Positions 33,904 to 42,907 of a stretch of DNA of 64,000 nt are shown in pieces (position 1 is the stretch's first letter; each line of letters opens with the position of its first letter). Origin of the DNA: Afipia sp. (GTDB lineage Bacteria > Pseudomonadota > Alphaproteobacteria > Rhizobiales > Xanthobacteraceae); contig JAFVHU010000140.1 in assembly GCA_017474385.1 (NCBI GenBank), forward strand, positions 23,142 through 87,141, written 5' to 3'. Under the pieces are notes generated by a model, which was not told the origin of the DNA, did no database searches, and worked only from the letters and a program-made list of their open reading frames with translations. The position numbers and the translations under genes are program-made.

Positions 33904-35112
33904 ATGCCTGAGGCATTTATTTACGATCATGTCCGCACGCCGCGCGGCAAAGGCAAATCCGACGGCTCTCTGCATGAGGTCACGGCGCTGGCGCTGGCGA
34001 CCGCGCCGCTGAAGGCGCTCAAGGAGCGCAACAATCTCCAGGAAGATACCGTCGACGACGTGATCCTCGGCGTGGTCGATCCGGTCGGCGAGGCCGGCGG
34101 CGACATCGCGCGCTTCGCGGCTCTGGGCGCCGGTCTTGGCGAGGCAGTGCCGGGCATCCAGATCAGCCGCTTTTGTGCCTCCGGTCTCGACGCCGTCAAC
34201 TTCGCGGCCGCACAGGTCATGTCCGGGCAGCACGAACTGACCATCGGCGGCGGCGCGGAATCCATGAGCCGCGTCGGCATTCTTTCGTCGGGCACGGCCT
34301 GGCCGGTAGACCCCTCGATGGCGGTGCCGAGTTACTTCATGCCGCAGGGCGTGGCGGCGGATCTGATCGCCACCAAGTACGGCTTCTCCCGCGATGACGT
34401 CGATGCCTACGCGGTGCAGAGCCAGGATCGCGCGGCGAAGGCGTGGAGCGAAGGCCGCTTCAAGAACTCCGTGGTTCCGGTGAAGGACATCAACGGCATT
34501 ACGATTCTCGACAAGGACGAACACATGCGTCCGGGCACGACCATGCAGTCGCTGGCGCAGTTGCAGCCGTCGTTCGCCGCCATGGGCACCATGGGCGGGT
34601 TCGATGCCGTCGCCGTGCAGTCGCATCCGGAAATCGAGGGTGTGAACTACGTGCATCATGCCGGCAATTCGTCGGGCATCGTCGACGGCGCCGCCGCTGT
34701 GCTGCTTGGCAACGCCGAAGCCGGCAAGAAGCGCGGCCTGAAGCCGCGTGCGAAAATCCGCGCGTTCGCCAATATCGGCTCCGAGCCAGCGATGATGCTG
34801 ACCGGTCCGGTCGATGTCACCAAGAAGGTGCTGGAGCGTTCCGGCATGAAACTGTCGGACATCGATCTGTTCGAGCTCAACGAGGCCTTCGCCTCGGTGG
34901 TGCTGCGCTACATCCAGGCCTTCGACATCGACAATGAGAAGATCAACGTCAACGGCGGCGCGATTGCGATGGGCCATCCGCTCGGCGCGACCGGCGCGAT
35001 GATCCTCGGCACCGTGCTCGACGAACTCGAGCGCACCAACAAATCCACTGCTCTCGTCACGCTGTGCATCGGCGGCGGCATGGGCACCGCGACCATCATC
35101 GAGCGCGTTTGA
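33904..35112 (+). CDS. fadA: Acetyl-CoA acyltransferase (thiolase)
   Basis: A 402-residue thiolase. All catalytic residues are present: nucleophile Cys91 ([13 protein letters not shown]), His358 ([10 protein letters not shown]) and Cys388 ([11 protein letters not shown]). It cleaves 3-ketoacyl-CoA to acetyl-CoA in the last beta-oxidation step. The neighbours supply the other steps: acyl-CoA dehydrogenase upstream and hydratase/hydroxyacyl-CoA dehydrogenase downstream. A GGAGG site precedes the ATG. The 143-base gap to the next gene is filled by a repeat pair. Confidence 0.95.
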   Translation: MPEAFIYDHVRTPRGKGKSDGSLHEVTALALATAPLKALKERNNLQEDTVDDVILGVVDPVGEAGGDIARFAALGAGLGEAVPGIQISRFCASGLDAVNFAAAQVMSGQHELTIGGGAESMSRVGILSSGTAWPVDPSMAVPSYFMPQGVAADLIATKYGFSRDDVDAYAVQSQDRAAKAWSEGRFKNSVVPVKDINGITILDKDEHMRPGTTMQSLAQLQPSFAAMGTMGGFDAVAVQSHPEIEGVNYVHHAGNSSGIVDGAAAVLLGNAEAGKKRGLKPRAKIRAFANIGSEPAMMLTGPVDVTKKVLERSGMKLSDIDLFELNEAFASVVLRYIQAFDIDNEKINVNGGAIAMGHPLGATGAMILGTVLDELERTNKSTALVTLCIGGGMGTATIIERV

Positions 35113-35125
35113 AACTGAAGTAAGC

Positions 35126-35233
35126 GTCATCCTGAGGTGCGAGGGCGTAGCCCGAGCCTCGAAGGATGACGGAGAATTTCATCACGCCATCCTTCGAGGG
35201 CCTCGCAAACGGCGAGGCCACCTCAGGATGACG
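35126..35233. repeat. Pair of inverted intergenic palindromic repeats (CATCCTGAGG/CCTTCGAGG family)
   Basis: Two units in opposite orientation: one starts CGTCATCCTGAGGTGCGAGG and ends CCTCGAAGGATGACG; the other starts CATCCTTCGAGGGCCTCGC and ends CACCTCAGGATGACG. I recognise this as a common dispersed extragenic repeat of Bradyrhizobium/Rhodopseudomonas genomes. Here it lies inside an operon between fadA and the fadJ-like gene. Confidence 0.75.
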
Positions 35234-35255
35234 ACAGAGAGTTGGGAGCGATCAA

Positions 35256-37469
35256 ATGACCTACAAGAACTTCAAGGTTGAGACCGACGCCGACGGCATT
35301 GCGCTGGTGACGTGGGACATCCCCGGCAAGTCGATGAACGTGCTGGACGAAACCACCGGCACCGAACTCGCGGCGATCGTCGATGCAACCACCAAGGATG
35401 CGGCGATCAAGGGCGTCGTCATTACCTCCGGCAAGGAAGCCTTCTCCGGCGGTGCGGACCTGACCATGCTGGAAGGCATGAACCGCAACCATGCGGAGAT
35501 GCTCAAGGCCAAGGGCGAGGAAGCCGCGAACAAGTATGTGTTCGACGAAGTCTCCAAGCTCTCGCAGAACCTGCGCAAGATCGAAACCTCCGGCAAGCCG
35601 TGGGTCGCAGCGATCAACGGCCTCGCCTTCGGCGGCGCATTCGAACTGGCGCTGGCGTGTCACTATCGCGTTGCCTCGGACAACCCGAAGACCCGTCTCG
35701 GTTTGCCCGAGGTCAAGGTCGGCCTGTTCCCTGGCGGCGGCGGCACGCAGCGGCTTCCGCGCATGATCCAGCCGATGGAAGCGATGCAGATGTTGCTCAA
35801 GGGCGACGCCATCGATCTGAAGAAGGCCACGGCGCTCGGCATCGTCGGCGCGGTGGTGCCTGCGGACGATCTCATCAAGGCTGCGAAGGACTGGATCAAG
35901 GCCGGCGGCAAGGCCGTTGCGCCTTGGGACGAGAAGGGCTTCAAGCTGCCCGGCGGCGCGGTCTATTCGAAGGCCGGCATGCAGTTCTTCCCGCCGGCGA
36001 ACGCGATCCTGCGCCGCGAGACTTACGACAACTATCCGGCCGCGCGCGCGATCATGCAGTGCGTTTACGAAGGCCTGCAGTTGCCGATCGATGCGGCGCT
36101 GCGCGTCGAGTCTCGCTACTTCTCGAAGATTCTTCGCTCGAAGGAAGCGGCGGCGATGATCCGCTCGCTGTTCGTGTCGATGCAGGAACTCAACAAGGGC
36201 GCACGCCGTCCGCAGAACGTTCCGCCCACCAAAGTGAAGAATCTCGCCGTGATCGGCGCGGGCTTCATGGGCGCCAGCGTCGGCTTCGTGTCGGCGCAGG
36301 CCGGCATTGACGTGGTGCTGATCGACCGCGATCAGGAAAGCGCCGACAAGGGCAAAGGTCACGCCAAGAGCATGCTTGACGCCCAGATCGCCAAGGGCCG
36401 CATGAAGCAGGACAAGGCCGACGCGATCCTCGCCCGCATCACGGCCACGCCGGATTACAATGCGATCAAGGACTGCGATCTCGTGATCGAGGCCGTGTTC
36501 GAGGACCGCAAGGTCAAGGCGGAAACCTACGCCAAGGCGCAGCCGCTGCTGCGCGATGGCGCGATCTTTGCGTCCAACACCTCGACGCTGCCGATCAATT
36601 CGCTGGCCGAAGAGTGGAAGGACCAGTCGAAGTTCATCGGCATCCACTTCTTCTCGCCGGTAGAGAAGATGATGCTGGTGGAGATCATCGTCGGCAAGAA
36701 CACCGGCGATGTGGCGCTGGCTACCGCGCTCGATTACGTGCGGCAGATCAACAAGACGCCGATCGTCGTCAATGACTCGCGCGGCTTCTTCGCCAATCGT
36801 TGCGTGCTGCGTTACATCTCGGAAGGCTATGAGATGTTCAAGGAAGGCGTGCCGCCTGCGATGATCGAGAATGTCGGCAAGATGGCCGGCATGCCGGTCG
36901 GCCCGCTCTCGCTCAACGACGAGGTCGCCATCGACCTGTCGCTGAAGATTCTCAAGGCGACCGAGGCCGACATGGGTCCGCAGGCTGTCGATCCGGAGCA
37001 GAAGGCGCTTCTGGTCGAGATGGTGGAGAAGCGCGGACGCTTTGGCCGCAAGAACGGCAAGGGCTTCTACGACTATCCCGAGAAGGGCAAAGGCCAGAAG
37101 AAGCTCTGGCCGGAACTGACCTCGCTGCAGTCCAAGCATCTCGATCCGGATACGCTGGATGTCGAGGAACTGAAGCAGCGTTTCCTTGTGGTGCAGGCGG
37201 TGGAAGCCGCGCGCACGGTCGAGGATCACGTTATCACCGATCCGCGTGAAGCCGACGTCGGCTCGATCCTCGGGTTCGGCTTCGCGCCGTTCACCGGCGG
37301 CACGCTGTCCTACATCGACTTCATGGGCACCAGGAACTTCGTCGAGTTGTGTCACAAGCTCGAGAAGAAATATGGCTCGCGCTTCACGCCGCCGAAGCTT
37401 CTGGTCGACATGGCAGCCAAGGGCGAGACGTTCTATGGGCGCTTCGCGCCGAAGAAGGCTGCGGCATAA
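35256..37469 (+). CDS. fadJ: FadJ/FadB-like enoyl-CoA hydratase / 3-hydroxyacyl-CoA dehydrogenase
   Basis: A 737-residue bifunctional enzyme. Residues about 1-200 are the crotonase domain (SGKEAFSGGADLTMLEGM oxyanion region; INGLAFGGAFELALACHYRVA with the catalytic Glu). Residues about 325-505 are the NAD-binding domain (LAVIGAGFMGASVGFVSAQAGIDVVLID; IFASNTSTLPIN; FIGIHFFSPVEKMMLVEII), and the rest is the hydroxyacyl-CoA dehydrogenase C-terminal domain. It performs steps two and three of beta-oxidation. With acyl-CoA dehydrogenase and thiolase it gives the full cycle under the divergent TetR. A rho-independent terminator follows about 120 bases downstream. Confidence 0.95.
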   Translation: MTYKNFKVETDADGIALVTWDIPGKSMNVLDETTGTELAAIVDATTKDAAIKGVVITSGKEAFSGGADLTMLEGMNRNHAEMLKAKGEEAANKYVFDEVSKLSQNLRKIETSGKPWVAAINGLAFGGAFELALACHYRVASDNPKTRLGLPEVKVGLFPGGGGTQRLPRMIQPMEAMQMLLKGDAIDLKKATALGIVGAVVPADDLIKAAKDWIKAGGKAVAPWDEKGFKLPGGAVYSKAGMQFFPPANAILRRETYDNYPAARAIMQCVYEGLQLPIDAALRVESRYFSKILRSKEAAAMIRSLFVSMQELNKGARRPQNVPPTKVKNLAVIGAGFMGASVGFVSAQAGIDVVLIDRDQESADKGKGHAKSMLDAQIAKGRMKQDKADAILARITATPDYNAIKDCDLVIEAVFEDRKVKAETYAKAQPLLRDGAIFASNTSTLPINSLAEEWKDQSKFIGIHFFSPVEKMMLVEIIVGKNTGDVALATALDYVRQINKTPIVVNDSRGFFANRCVLRYISEGYEMFKEGVPPAMIENVGKMAGMPVGPLSLNDEVAIDLSLKILKATEADMGPQAVDPEQKALLVEMVEKRGRFGRKNGKGFYDYPEKGKGQKKLWPELTSLQSKHLDPDTLDVEELKQRFLVVQAVEAARTVEDHVITDPREADVGSILGFGFAPFTGGTLSYIDFMGTRNFVELCHKLEKKYGSRFTPPKLLVDMAAKGETFYGRFAPKKAAA

Positions 37470-37482
37470 GAAAGCTGTCGAT

Positions 37483-37568
37483 GTCATGGCCGGGCTTGTC
37501 CCGGCCATCCCGATCGGGAAGCACAGTGCCAAACCAATCGGGATCACCGGGACAAGCCCGGTGATGAC
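37483..37568. repeat. Intergenic inverted repeat (GTCATGGCCGGGCTTGTCCCGG family)
   Basis: Arms 37483-37504 and 37547-37568 are inverted copies with 20 of 22 bases pairing, and the inner ATCCCGATCGGG and ATCGGGAT parts also pair. I recognise it as a dispersed extragenic repeat of this bacterial family. It lies between the fadJ-like gene and its terminator. Confidence 0.7.
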
Positions 37569-37590
37569 AAGTGTGGTCTAAAAAACAAAA

Positions 37591-37617
37591 GGCGGGATCA
37601 TCGATCCCGCCTTTTTT
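37591..37617. terminator. Rho-independent terminator after the beta-oxidation operon
   Basis: GGCGGGATC, loop ATC, GATCCCGCC, then TTTTTT. The A-rich bases before the stem (AAAAACAAAA) let it work for the convergent gstA gene as well. Confidence 0.9.
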
Positions 37618-37640
37618 AGTCTCAACAATGTGATCGCATC

Positions 37641-38255
37641 TTACGACGCCTTCAACAGCCCTTCGGCGGTGAGCGCTTCCTGCACCTTCGGCCGTGCTGC
37701 AACACGCGCTTTGTAGGCCACAAGATTCGGAAGACCCGAAACATCCAGGCCCACGCGATCCGCCCAGGCGAGCATCGTGAAGAGATAGGCGTCCGGCACG
37801 GTGAAGTGTTGGCCCATCACGTAGTCCCGGCCCTTCAAGGCCTGATCGATGTATTTGAACTTGCCCATCAGGCGGTCCTTGAAGAACGCCTTGGTGTCGT
37901 CGGACAGAACCGGCTGGAACAGCGGGCTGAAGTTCTTGTGCAACTCGCTGGCGACGAAATTCAGCCATTCCTGCAGCTTGTAACGCTCGCTTGAGCCGGC
38001 GGCGGGGGCGAGGTTCTTATGCGGCGCCGTGTCGGCGATCATCTGGACGATCACCGCGCCTTCCGTCAGCAGGTCGCCATTGGCGAGGCCGAGCGCCGGG
38101 ACCTGACCCTTCGGGTTGACGGCGGTGTAGTCGCTGCCGTCCTCAAGTTTCTTCGCCTTCAAGTCGACCCTGACCAGGTCGAACGGGAGACCGGCCTCTT
38201 TCAGGGCGATATGGGGGGACAGCGAGCAGGCGCCGGGCGAATAATACAGTTTCAT
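37641..38255 (-). CDS. gstA: Beta-class glutathione S-transferase
   Basis: A 204-residue cytoplasmic transferase. The start MKLYYSPGACSLSPHIALKEAG contains the beta-class cysteine (Cys10), then AVNPKGQVPAL with the cis-proline and LLTEGAVIVQMIAD with the Glu-Ser/Thr-type glutathione contact. The C-terminal domain has YLFTMLAWA and the FTVPDAYLF N-capping box. Order and length match E. coli GstA closely. It conjugates or reduces electrophiles with glutathione. It is divergent from a MarR regulator across 140 bases holding a strong inverted repeat, suggesting MarR control. Confidence 0.95.
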   Translation of the reverse strand: MKLYYSPGACSLSPHIALKEAGLPFDLVRVDLKAKKLEDGSDYTAVNPKGQVPALGLANGDLLTEGAVIVQMIADTAPHKNLAPAAGSSERYKLQEWLNFVASELHKNFSPLFQPVLSDDTKAFFKDRLMGKFKYIDQALKGRDYVMGQHFTVPDAYLFTMLAWADRVGLDVSGLPNLVAYKARVAARPKVQEALTAEGLLKAS

Positions 38256-38316
38256 GGGAGGTATCCCTTTTTAAAATTTGAACTTTGGGGCATTGGCAAG
38301 ACCTATGACCGCCCCC

Positions 38317-38354
38317 TAAATGCAGGTATGTCAAGATTGATGCAACTGCATTTA
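38317..38354. promoter_or_regulatory. Inverted repeat, likely MarR operator
   Basis: TAAATGCAG and CTGCATTTA are perfect 9-bp arms 20 bases apart, flanked by CCCC and GGGG. A second, shorter palindrome, ATGCA-AC-TGCAT, overlaps the right arm. It sits between gstA and the divergent MarR gene, as expected for a site controlling both. Confidence 0.55.
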
Positions 38355-38395
38355 TTGGGGTAAGATCGGAAAAGCCCCAAGGCACGGACGACACC

Positions 38396-38911
38396 ATGAA
38401 GCGCAAACCATCTACCGAGGCGACAGATGTCTGGATCCGCCTGATGCGGGTTCAGGGCAAGGTGCTCGGCGCGGTCGAGCAGGATCTCAAGAAGGCCGGC
38501 TTTCCGCCGCTCGCCTGGTACGACGCGCTGCTCGAATTGTCGCGCGCGCCAAGCGGTGAGTTGCGCCCGGTTGAACTCGAAAAACAGATGCTGCTGCCGC
38601 AGTACTCCACGTCGCGGCTGATCGATCGTCTGGTCGAGGAAGGCCTTGCGGCGCGGCGCGAATGCAAGATGGACAAGCGCGGCCTGTTCGTCGAGATCAC
38701 CGACGCGGGACGCGAATTGCAGAAGAAGATGTGGAATTCATACTCCGCAGCGATCGAGCGGCATATCGGCTCGAAACTCTCCGACGCTGACGCCGTCAAG
38801 CTGAGCGGCTTGCTCGATCGCCTCGGATGTTGTGCGGGCGCGCCGCAGGCTGTCACTGTCTCCAGGGACGCCGTCAAAGAATCTGCCAAAGAAACCACGT
38901 CGGCGCGATGA
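38396..38911 (+). CDS. MarR family transcriptional regulator
   Basis: A 171-residue winged-helix regulator. The DNA-binding core is ELRPVELEKQMLLPQYSTSRLIDRLVEEGLAARRECKMDKRGLFVEITDAGREL, the MarR recognition helix and wing with the conserved Asp/Arg of the wing turn (MDKRG). A Cys pair (GCCAG) near the C-terminus might sense oxidants or electrophiles; that is inference. Divergent placement with gstA points to local control of glutathione-dependent detoxification. Confidence 0.92.
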   Translation: MKRKPSTEATDVWIRLMRVQGKVLGAVEQDLKKAGFPPLAWYDALLELSRAPSGELRPVELEKQMLLPQYSTSRLIDRLVEEGLAARRECKMDKRGLFVEITDAGRELQKKMWNSYSAAIERHIGSKLSDADAVKLSGLLDRLGCCAGAPQAVTVSRDAVKESAKETTSAR

Positions 38912-39010
38912 TCCTTTCTTTACCTCTCGCGGTTACGGATGCCAGCGTCCGTGGCATCCGCCTGCATCGTGCACTGATTTTCAAACCGAAGCCTCTTACC
39001 TGGATGTCCC

Positions 39011-40381
39011 ATGGCGCGTGATCAGATCGATATGACACCGCTGGATTCGCGGGACGAACTGGTCGCGTGGCTGGAGGCCGGCGTAAAGCCGAGGTCCGAA
39101 TTCCGCATCGGCACCGAACACGAAAAGACACCGTTCACGCTGGAGGGCCACAGGCCGGTGCCTTACGAAGGCGCGCGCGGCATCGGCGCTCTGCTCGAGG
39201 GCATGCAGCTTCTGCTCGGTTGGGAGCCGATCACGGAGAACGGCAAGATCATCGGGCTGCATGATGTCACCGGCGGCGGGGCGATCTCGCTCGAGCCCGG
39301 CGGCCAGTTTGAACTGTCCGGCGCGCCGGTCGAAAACGTGCACCAGACGTCGTCCGAACTGATGGCGCATCTGGCGCAGGTGCGCGAAGTCGCGACACCG
39401 CTCGGAATCGGATTTCTCGGTCTCGGCATGACGCCGTCATGGTCGCGTAAGGAAATGCCGGTGATGCCGAAGGGCCGCTACCGGATCATGACCAACTACA
39501 TGCCGAAGGTCGGTCAATACGGCCTCGACATGATGTACCGGACCTGCACGGTGCAGACCAATCTCGATTTCTGTTCCGAAGCCGACATGGTGAAAAAGCT
39601 GCGGGTGTCGGTGGCGCTGCAACCGGTGGCGACCGCGCTGTTCGCGAACTCGCCGTTCACCGAAGGCAAGCCGAACGGCTTCCTGTCGTTCCGCTCCGAA
39701 ATCTGGCGCGACACCGACAACGCGCGCGCCGGCATGATTCCATGGGCGTTCGAGGACGGCATGGGTTTCGAGCGCTGGGTCGATTATGCGCTCGACGTGC
39801 CGATGTATTTCGTCAAGCGCGGCGACGATTACATCGATGTCTCGGGATCGTCGTTCCGCGATTTCTTTGACGGCAAGAACAAGATGATGCCGGGCGAGAA
39901 GCCGACATTGTCCGACTGGGCCAATCATCTCTCGACGATTTTTCCCGAGGTGCGCCTGAAGCGTTATCTCGAAATGCGCGGCTCCGACGGCGTGCCATGG
40001 CAGCAATTGCCGTCACTGCCGGCGTTCTGGGTCGGGCTGCTCTATGACAACGACAGTCTCGAAGCGGCGTGGGATATCGCCAAGCGCTGGACTGCGCATG
40101 AGCGGCAGGCGCTGCGCGACGACGTGCCGCGGCTCGGCTTCAAGTCGAAAATCGGCAACCGCTATCTGTTCGAGGTCGCCAAGGATTGCATGGCCCTCGC
40201 TCACAAGGGTCTCGCCCGGCGCGGCAAGATCGACCATCTCGGCCGCGACGAGACGCGGTATCTGGAGCCGCTCGATCACATCATGGATACGGGGCATACT
40301 CCCGCCGAGGGGCTGCTTGAGAAGTTCAACGGCGCCTGGAAGCATTCCGTCGATCCGGTGTACAGCGAATACGCGTTCTAA
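39011..40381 (+). CDS. gshA: Glutamate--cysteine ligase
   Basis: A 456-residue enzyme of the plant/alphaproteobacterial class, making gamma-glutamylcysteine, the first step of glutathione synthesis. Motifs include RIGTEHEKTPF, ISLEPGGQFELSGAP, FLGLGMTPSW, the MTNYMPKVGQYGLDMMYRTCTVQTNLDF stretch and FRSEIWRDTDNARAGM. Its position near gstA and its MarR regulator makes a small glutathione locus. No terminator is obvious downstream. Confidence 0.96.
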   Translation: MARDQIDMTPLDSRDELVAWLEAGVKPRSEFRIGTEHEKTPFTLEGHRPVPYEGARGIGALLEGMQLLLGWEPITENGKIIGLHDVTGGGAISLEPGGQFELSGAPVENVHQTSSELMAHLAQVREVATPLGIGFLGLGMTPSWSRKEMPVMPKGRYRIMTNYMPKVGQYGLDMMYRTCTVQTNLDFCSEADMVKKLRVSVALQPVATALFANSPFTEGKPNGFLSFRSEIWRDTDNARAGMIPWAFEDGMGFERWVDYALDVPMYFVKRGDDYIDVSGSSFRDFFDGKNKMMPGEKPTLSDWANHLSTIFPEVRLKRYLEMRGSDGVPWQQLPSLPAFWVGLLYDNDSLEAAWDIAKRWTAHERQALRDDVPRLGFKSKIGNRYLFEVAKDCMALAHKGLARRGKIDHLGRDETRYLEPLDHIMDTGHTPAEGLLEKFNGAWKHSVDPVYSEYAF

Positions 40382-40511
40382 CTCAGCAAGTTACCGTCAT
40401 CACGCGAATGTTGTTCCGGCATTTATCTGCCGTTCATCTGCCATACATCAGCGCGGCGATTGAATAGGCGTCCTTAATTCATCACGCCCGTTCTCCGCTG
40501 AAAGCGATGGC

Positions 40512-41084
40512 ATGCTCCCAATCTGCAATTTCAGATCATGCATCAGCTTTTGCGTTGCGTTGGTCGCCGCGCTGGCGCTGTCGTGTCTTGTAAATATTCA
40601 GCGCGCTGATGCGCAGGCCAGCTTCGATCGCCCGGGCAACGATTATTTGCGGACACCGATCCCGTCCGGCGATCCTGCCCTGTGTGCCCTGCAATGCGAA
40701 CGTGACCGCCGCTGCCGCGCATGGAGCTTCAACTATCCGGCTGTCAGCGACGAAAGCGCGATCTGCTGGCTCAAGAATGCCGTGCCGACACGGGTGCCGA
40801 GCAATTGCTGCGTCTCCGGCGTGCGGGGCGCAGGCGTTGTCGAGCCGCGCAACAGCGCGCTTGAGGTCGAGACCGACCGGCTCGGCGGCGACTATCGCAG
40901 TGTCGACGTGGCGGTCGATCCGAAAGGTGAGACCTGCAAGGCGGTGTGCGACGAGGATCAGAAGTGCCGGGCATGGACCTATGCACGGCCCGGCTACGTC
41001 GGGAAATCAGCGCGCTGTTTCCTGAAAGATCACGTCAAGCCGCCGCGCCGCAAGCCGGGGTTCATTTCCGGCGTGGTGCGATAA
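40512..41084 (+). CDS. Exported PAN/Apple-domain protein
   Basis: A 190-residue protein with a signal peptide ending about residue 35 (ADA-Q). Two PAN units follow: FDRPGNDYLRTP..ALCALQCERDRRCRAWSFNYP..AICWLKNAVP, and ETDRLGGDYRSVDV..TCKAVCDEDQKCRAWTYARP..ARCFLKDHV. Each has the C..C..C..W..C spacing of PAN_4 domains, which bind proteins or carbohydrates. The function of exported rhizobial versions is unknown. It stands alone downstream of gshA. Confidence 0.82.
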   Translation: MLPICNFRSCISFCVALVAALALSCLVNIQRADAQASFDRPGNDYLRTPIPSGDPALCALQCERDRRCRAWSFNYPAVSDESAICWLKNAVPTRVPSNCCVSGVRGAGVVEPRNSALEVETDRLGGDYRSVDVAVDPKGETCKAVCDEDQKCRAWTYARPGYVGKSARCFLKDHVKPPRRKPGFISGVVR

Positions 41085-41156
41085 CCGGTTCCACGGCCAA
41101 ACAATACTCCGATTTGCGCGTTAAGGCTGGGACGGAACCACGTCAGGAGCGTCCCG

Positions 41157-41513
41157 ATGATGCCTGTCCGCGCCGTACTCGCCATCGTTTCGATCATTGC
41201 GCTCACGAGCGCAGCCGCGTTCGCGCAACGCGGGTGGGAGAGCTATGACGCCGGCCATCCGGTCACCGTGGAAGGGTTGATACTGGTCAGCACATTTGAA
41301 GATCCGCAAGCGACCATTTCTGTTAAAGGCGCTGACAAGATCTGGACCGTGACCCTGGCGCCTGTCTCGCAAATGATCGAGCGCGGAGTGAAGGCGGACC
41401 TCGTCGCGGTCGGTAAGAAGGTGTCGGCTTACGGATATCCGTCGAAAATCGAGATGAATGAAATGCGCGCCGAGCGAATTTCGATGGACGGCAAGACCTA
41501 CGAGTTGCGCTGA
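41157..41513 (+). CDS. Small periplasmic protein (DUF6152-like)
   Basis: A 118-residue exported protein with a signal peptide ending AFAQ at about residue 23. The mature part is beta-rich (YDAGHPVTVEGLILVSTFEDPQATISVKG, then VKADLVAVGKKVSAYGYPSK) and resembles the DUF6152 family of OB-fold-like exported proteins. The role is unknown. A pair of GCGATC/GATCGC stem-loops with a T-rich tail lies about 110 bases downstream. Confidence 0.7.
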   Translation: MMPVRAVLAIVSIIALTSAAAFAQRGWESYDAGHPVTVEGLILVSTFEDPQATISVKGADKIWTVTLAPVSQMIERGVKADLVAVGKKVSAYGYPSKIEMNEMRAERISMDGKTYELR

Positions 41514-41618
41514 CGGCGGATGCGGCGCCCGCGATCTTCGCCGCGCTTGAAGCCTCGGGGTGCGCGGCGAAGGACCTGCCGCCGCTGATGCCACCGCCGT
41601 GGCGTCGATCTCGATCTG

Positions 41619-41668
41619 GATCGCGGTTGCGATCTGCGGGCGTTCGATCGCTTATTTTTGATTTTTTT
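41619..41668 (+). terminator. Possible terminator: GATCGC/GCGATC stem-loops with T-rich tail
   Basis: GATCGC-GGTT-GCGATC (41619-41634) can instead pair as GCGATC...GATCGC (41629-41651). T-rich runs (TTATTTTTGATTTTTTTT) follow. The stems are short, so the call is tentative. Confidence 0.4.
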
Positions 41669-41767
41669 TCCCGGCGTACGTAACACCCGGCATCTGGCTC
41701 CCGTAACTCTCGAAGGGCGGACGAGCCGTGCGCGCGCGCCCTCCACACAAACCGGGAGGAGATCCAA

Positions 41768-42166
41768 ATGCGACAAGTTTCAGGAGGACTTCGCGTCGCC
41801 TTGTTCGCGGCTGCTTTTGCTGTTGCCGGTCTGGTTCAGGCCGCTCTGGCGGCCACACCTTATTCGGAGAGCGCGTTCAAATCCGCCCAAGCCGCAGGCG
41901 GGCCCATTCTCGTGGAAATCCACGCCGGCTGGTGCCCGACCTGCAAGGTGCAGGCGCCGATCATCGACGCCTTGGCCGCCCAGCCGAAATTCAAGAACCT
42001 CAAGATATTCCGTGTCGATTTCGACAGCCAGAAATCCGATGTGCAGAAATTCGGCGCAAAAATGCAATCGACGTTGATTGTCTACAAGGGCAATTCGGAA
42101 ATGGGCCGTTCGGTCGGCGACACCAAACGAGACTCGATCGCAGCCCTGCTCGACAAGGGGCTTTGA
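41768..42166 (+). CDS. Periplasmic thioredoxin-family protein
   Basis: A 132-residue exported thioredoxin-fold protein. The signal peptide ends near ALAA (residue about 29). The redox motif is Cys56-Pro-Thr-Cys59 in HAGWCPTCK, and the cis-Pro position is occupied by the Ser-Thr region (MQSTLIVY), not Pro, which is unusual. It precedes ccdA by six bases, and CcdA would deliver electrons to it across the membrane. A GGGAGGAG-type site (cgggaggagatcc) precedes the ATG. Likely role: periplasmic disulfide reduction, perhaps in cytochrome c maturation or oxidant defence. Confidence 0.85.
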   Translation: MRQVSGGLRVALFAAAFAVAGLVQAALAATPYSESAFKSAQAAGGPILVEIHAGWCPTCKVQAPIIDALAAQPKFKNLKIFRVDFDSQKSDVQKFGAKMQSTLIVYKGNSEMGRSVGDTKRDSIAALLDKGL

Positions 42167-42172
42167 TCCGCT

Positions 42173-42889
42173 GTGACGGTCATAGCACTGGCGTTTGCAG
42201 CAGGATTGCTGTCGATCCTGTCGCCATGCGTGTTGCCGCTGCTACCTATCGTGCTGGGCGCAGCGGTGACACAGCATCGATGGGGTCCGCTCGCGCTCGC
42301 ATCCGGCCTTGCCATCTCCTTCACGGTTTTGGGATTGCTGGTCGCTGTCGCCGGTTTCGCCCTCGGGCTGGACGGCAACGTATTTCGCACGGTTGCGGCC
42401 ATCATCATGATTGCGATGGGACTGGTTCTGCTGATGCCCGCCTGGCAAACCCGTTTGGCCACGGCAGGCGGCCCCGTTTCAGACTGGACAGATCGGACGT
42501 TTGGCGGATTTTCCGGCTCCGGCCTCAACGGCCAATTCGCGATGGGGCTGCTGCTGGGCGCTGTCTGGTCGCCATGCGTCGGCCCGACGCTGGGCGCGGC
42601 TTCATTGCTCGCGTCGCAGGGGCGCGATCTTGGTCAGGTGGCGATCACAATGACGGTATTTGGTCTTGGCGCTGCCTTGCCGCTCGCCATTCTGGGGCTT
42701 CTGTCCCGCTCCGCTCTCATGAGGATACGCGGGCGCATGTTGTCCGCAGGGCAGTTCGGCAAGGTGTTGCTGGGGGTGGCGTTGCTCTTGATCGGAGTGG
42801 GCATCGTCACCGGCGCCGACAAGTGGACCGAGACCGTTCTCGTCAACGCCTCGCCAGCCTGGCTGACCGACTTGACGACGCGATTCTGA
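42173..42889 (+). CDS. ccdA: CcdA/DsbD-type transmembrane thiol reductase
   Basis: A 238-residue protein with six transmembrane helices. Conserved Cys-containing helices are FAAGLLSILSPCVLPLLPIVLGAA and LGAVWSPCVGPTLGAASLLASQG, the paired motifs by which CcdA relays electrons from cytoplasmic thioredoxin to periplasmic partners. It starts with GTG six bases after the thioredoxin stop, so the two form a functional pair. It converges on tldD across 18 bases. Confidence 0.92.
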   Translation: MTVIALAFAAGLLSILSPCVLPLLPIVLGAAVTQHRWGPLALASGLAISFTVLGLLVAVAGFALGLDGNVFRTVAAIIMIAMGLVLLMPAWQTRLATAGGPVSDWTDRTFGGFSGSGLNGQFAMGLLLGAVWSPCVGPTLGAASLLASQGRDLGQVAITMTVFGLGAALPLAILGLLSRSALMRIRGRMLSAGQFGKVLLGVALLLIGVGIVTGADKWTETVLVNASPAWLTDLTTRF

Positions 42890-42907
42890 TTCCGCGAGGC
42901 GGTTTGC

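Noticed and set aside
33691-35130. 479-residue ORF antisense to the thiolase gene
   Set aside because: Shadow of fadA; no start signal or domain.
35223-37547. 774-residue ORF antisense to the fadJ-like gene
   Set aside because: The + strand has a complete, motif-perfect bifunctional enzyme; the antisense reading is His/Arg/Asp-rich with no fold signature, a GC-codon shadow.
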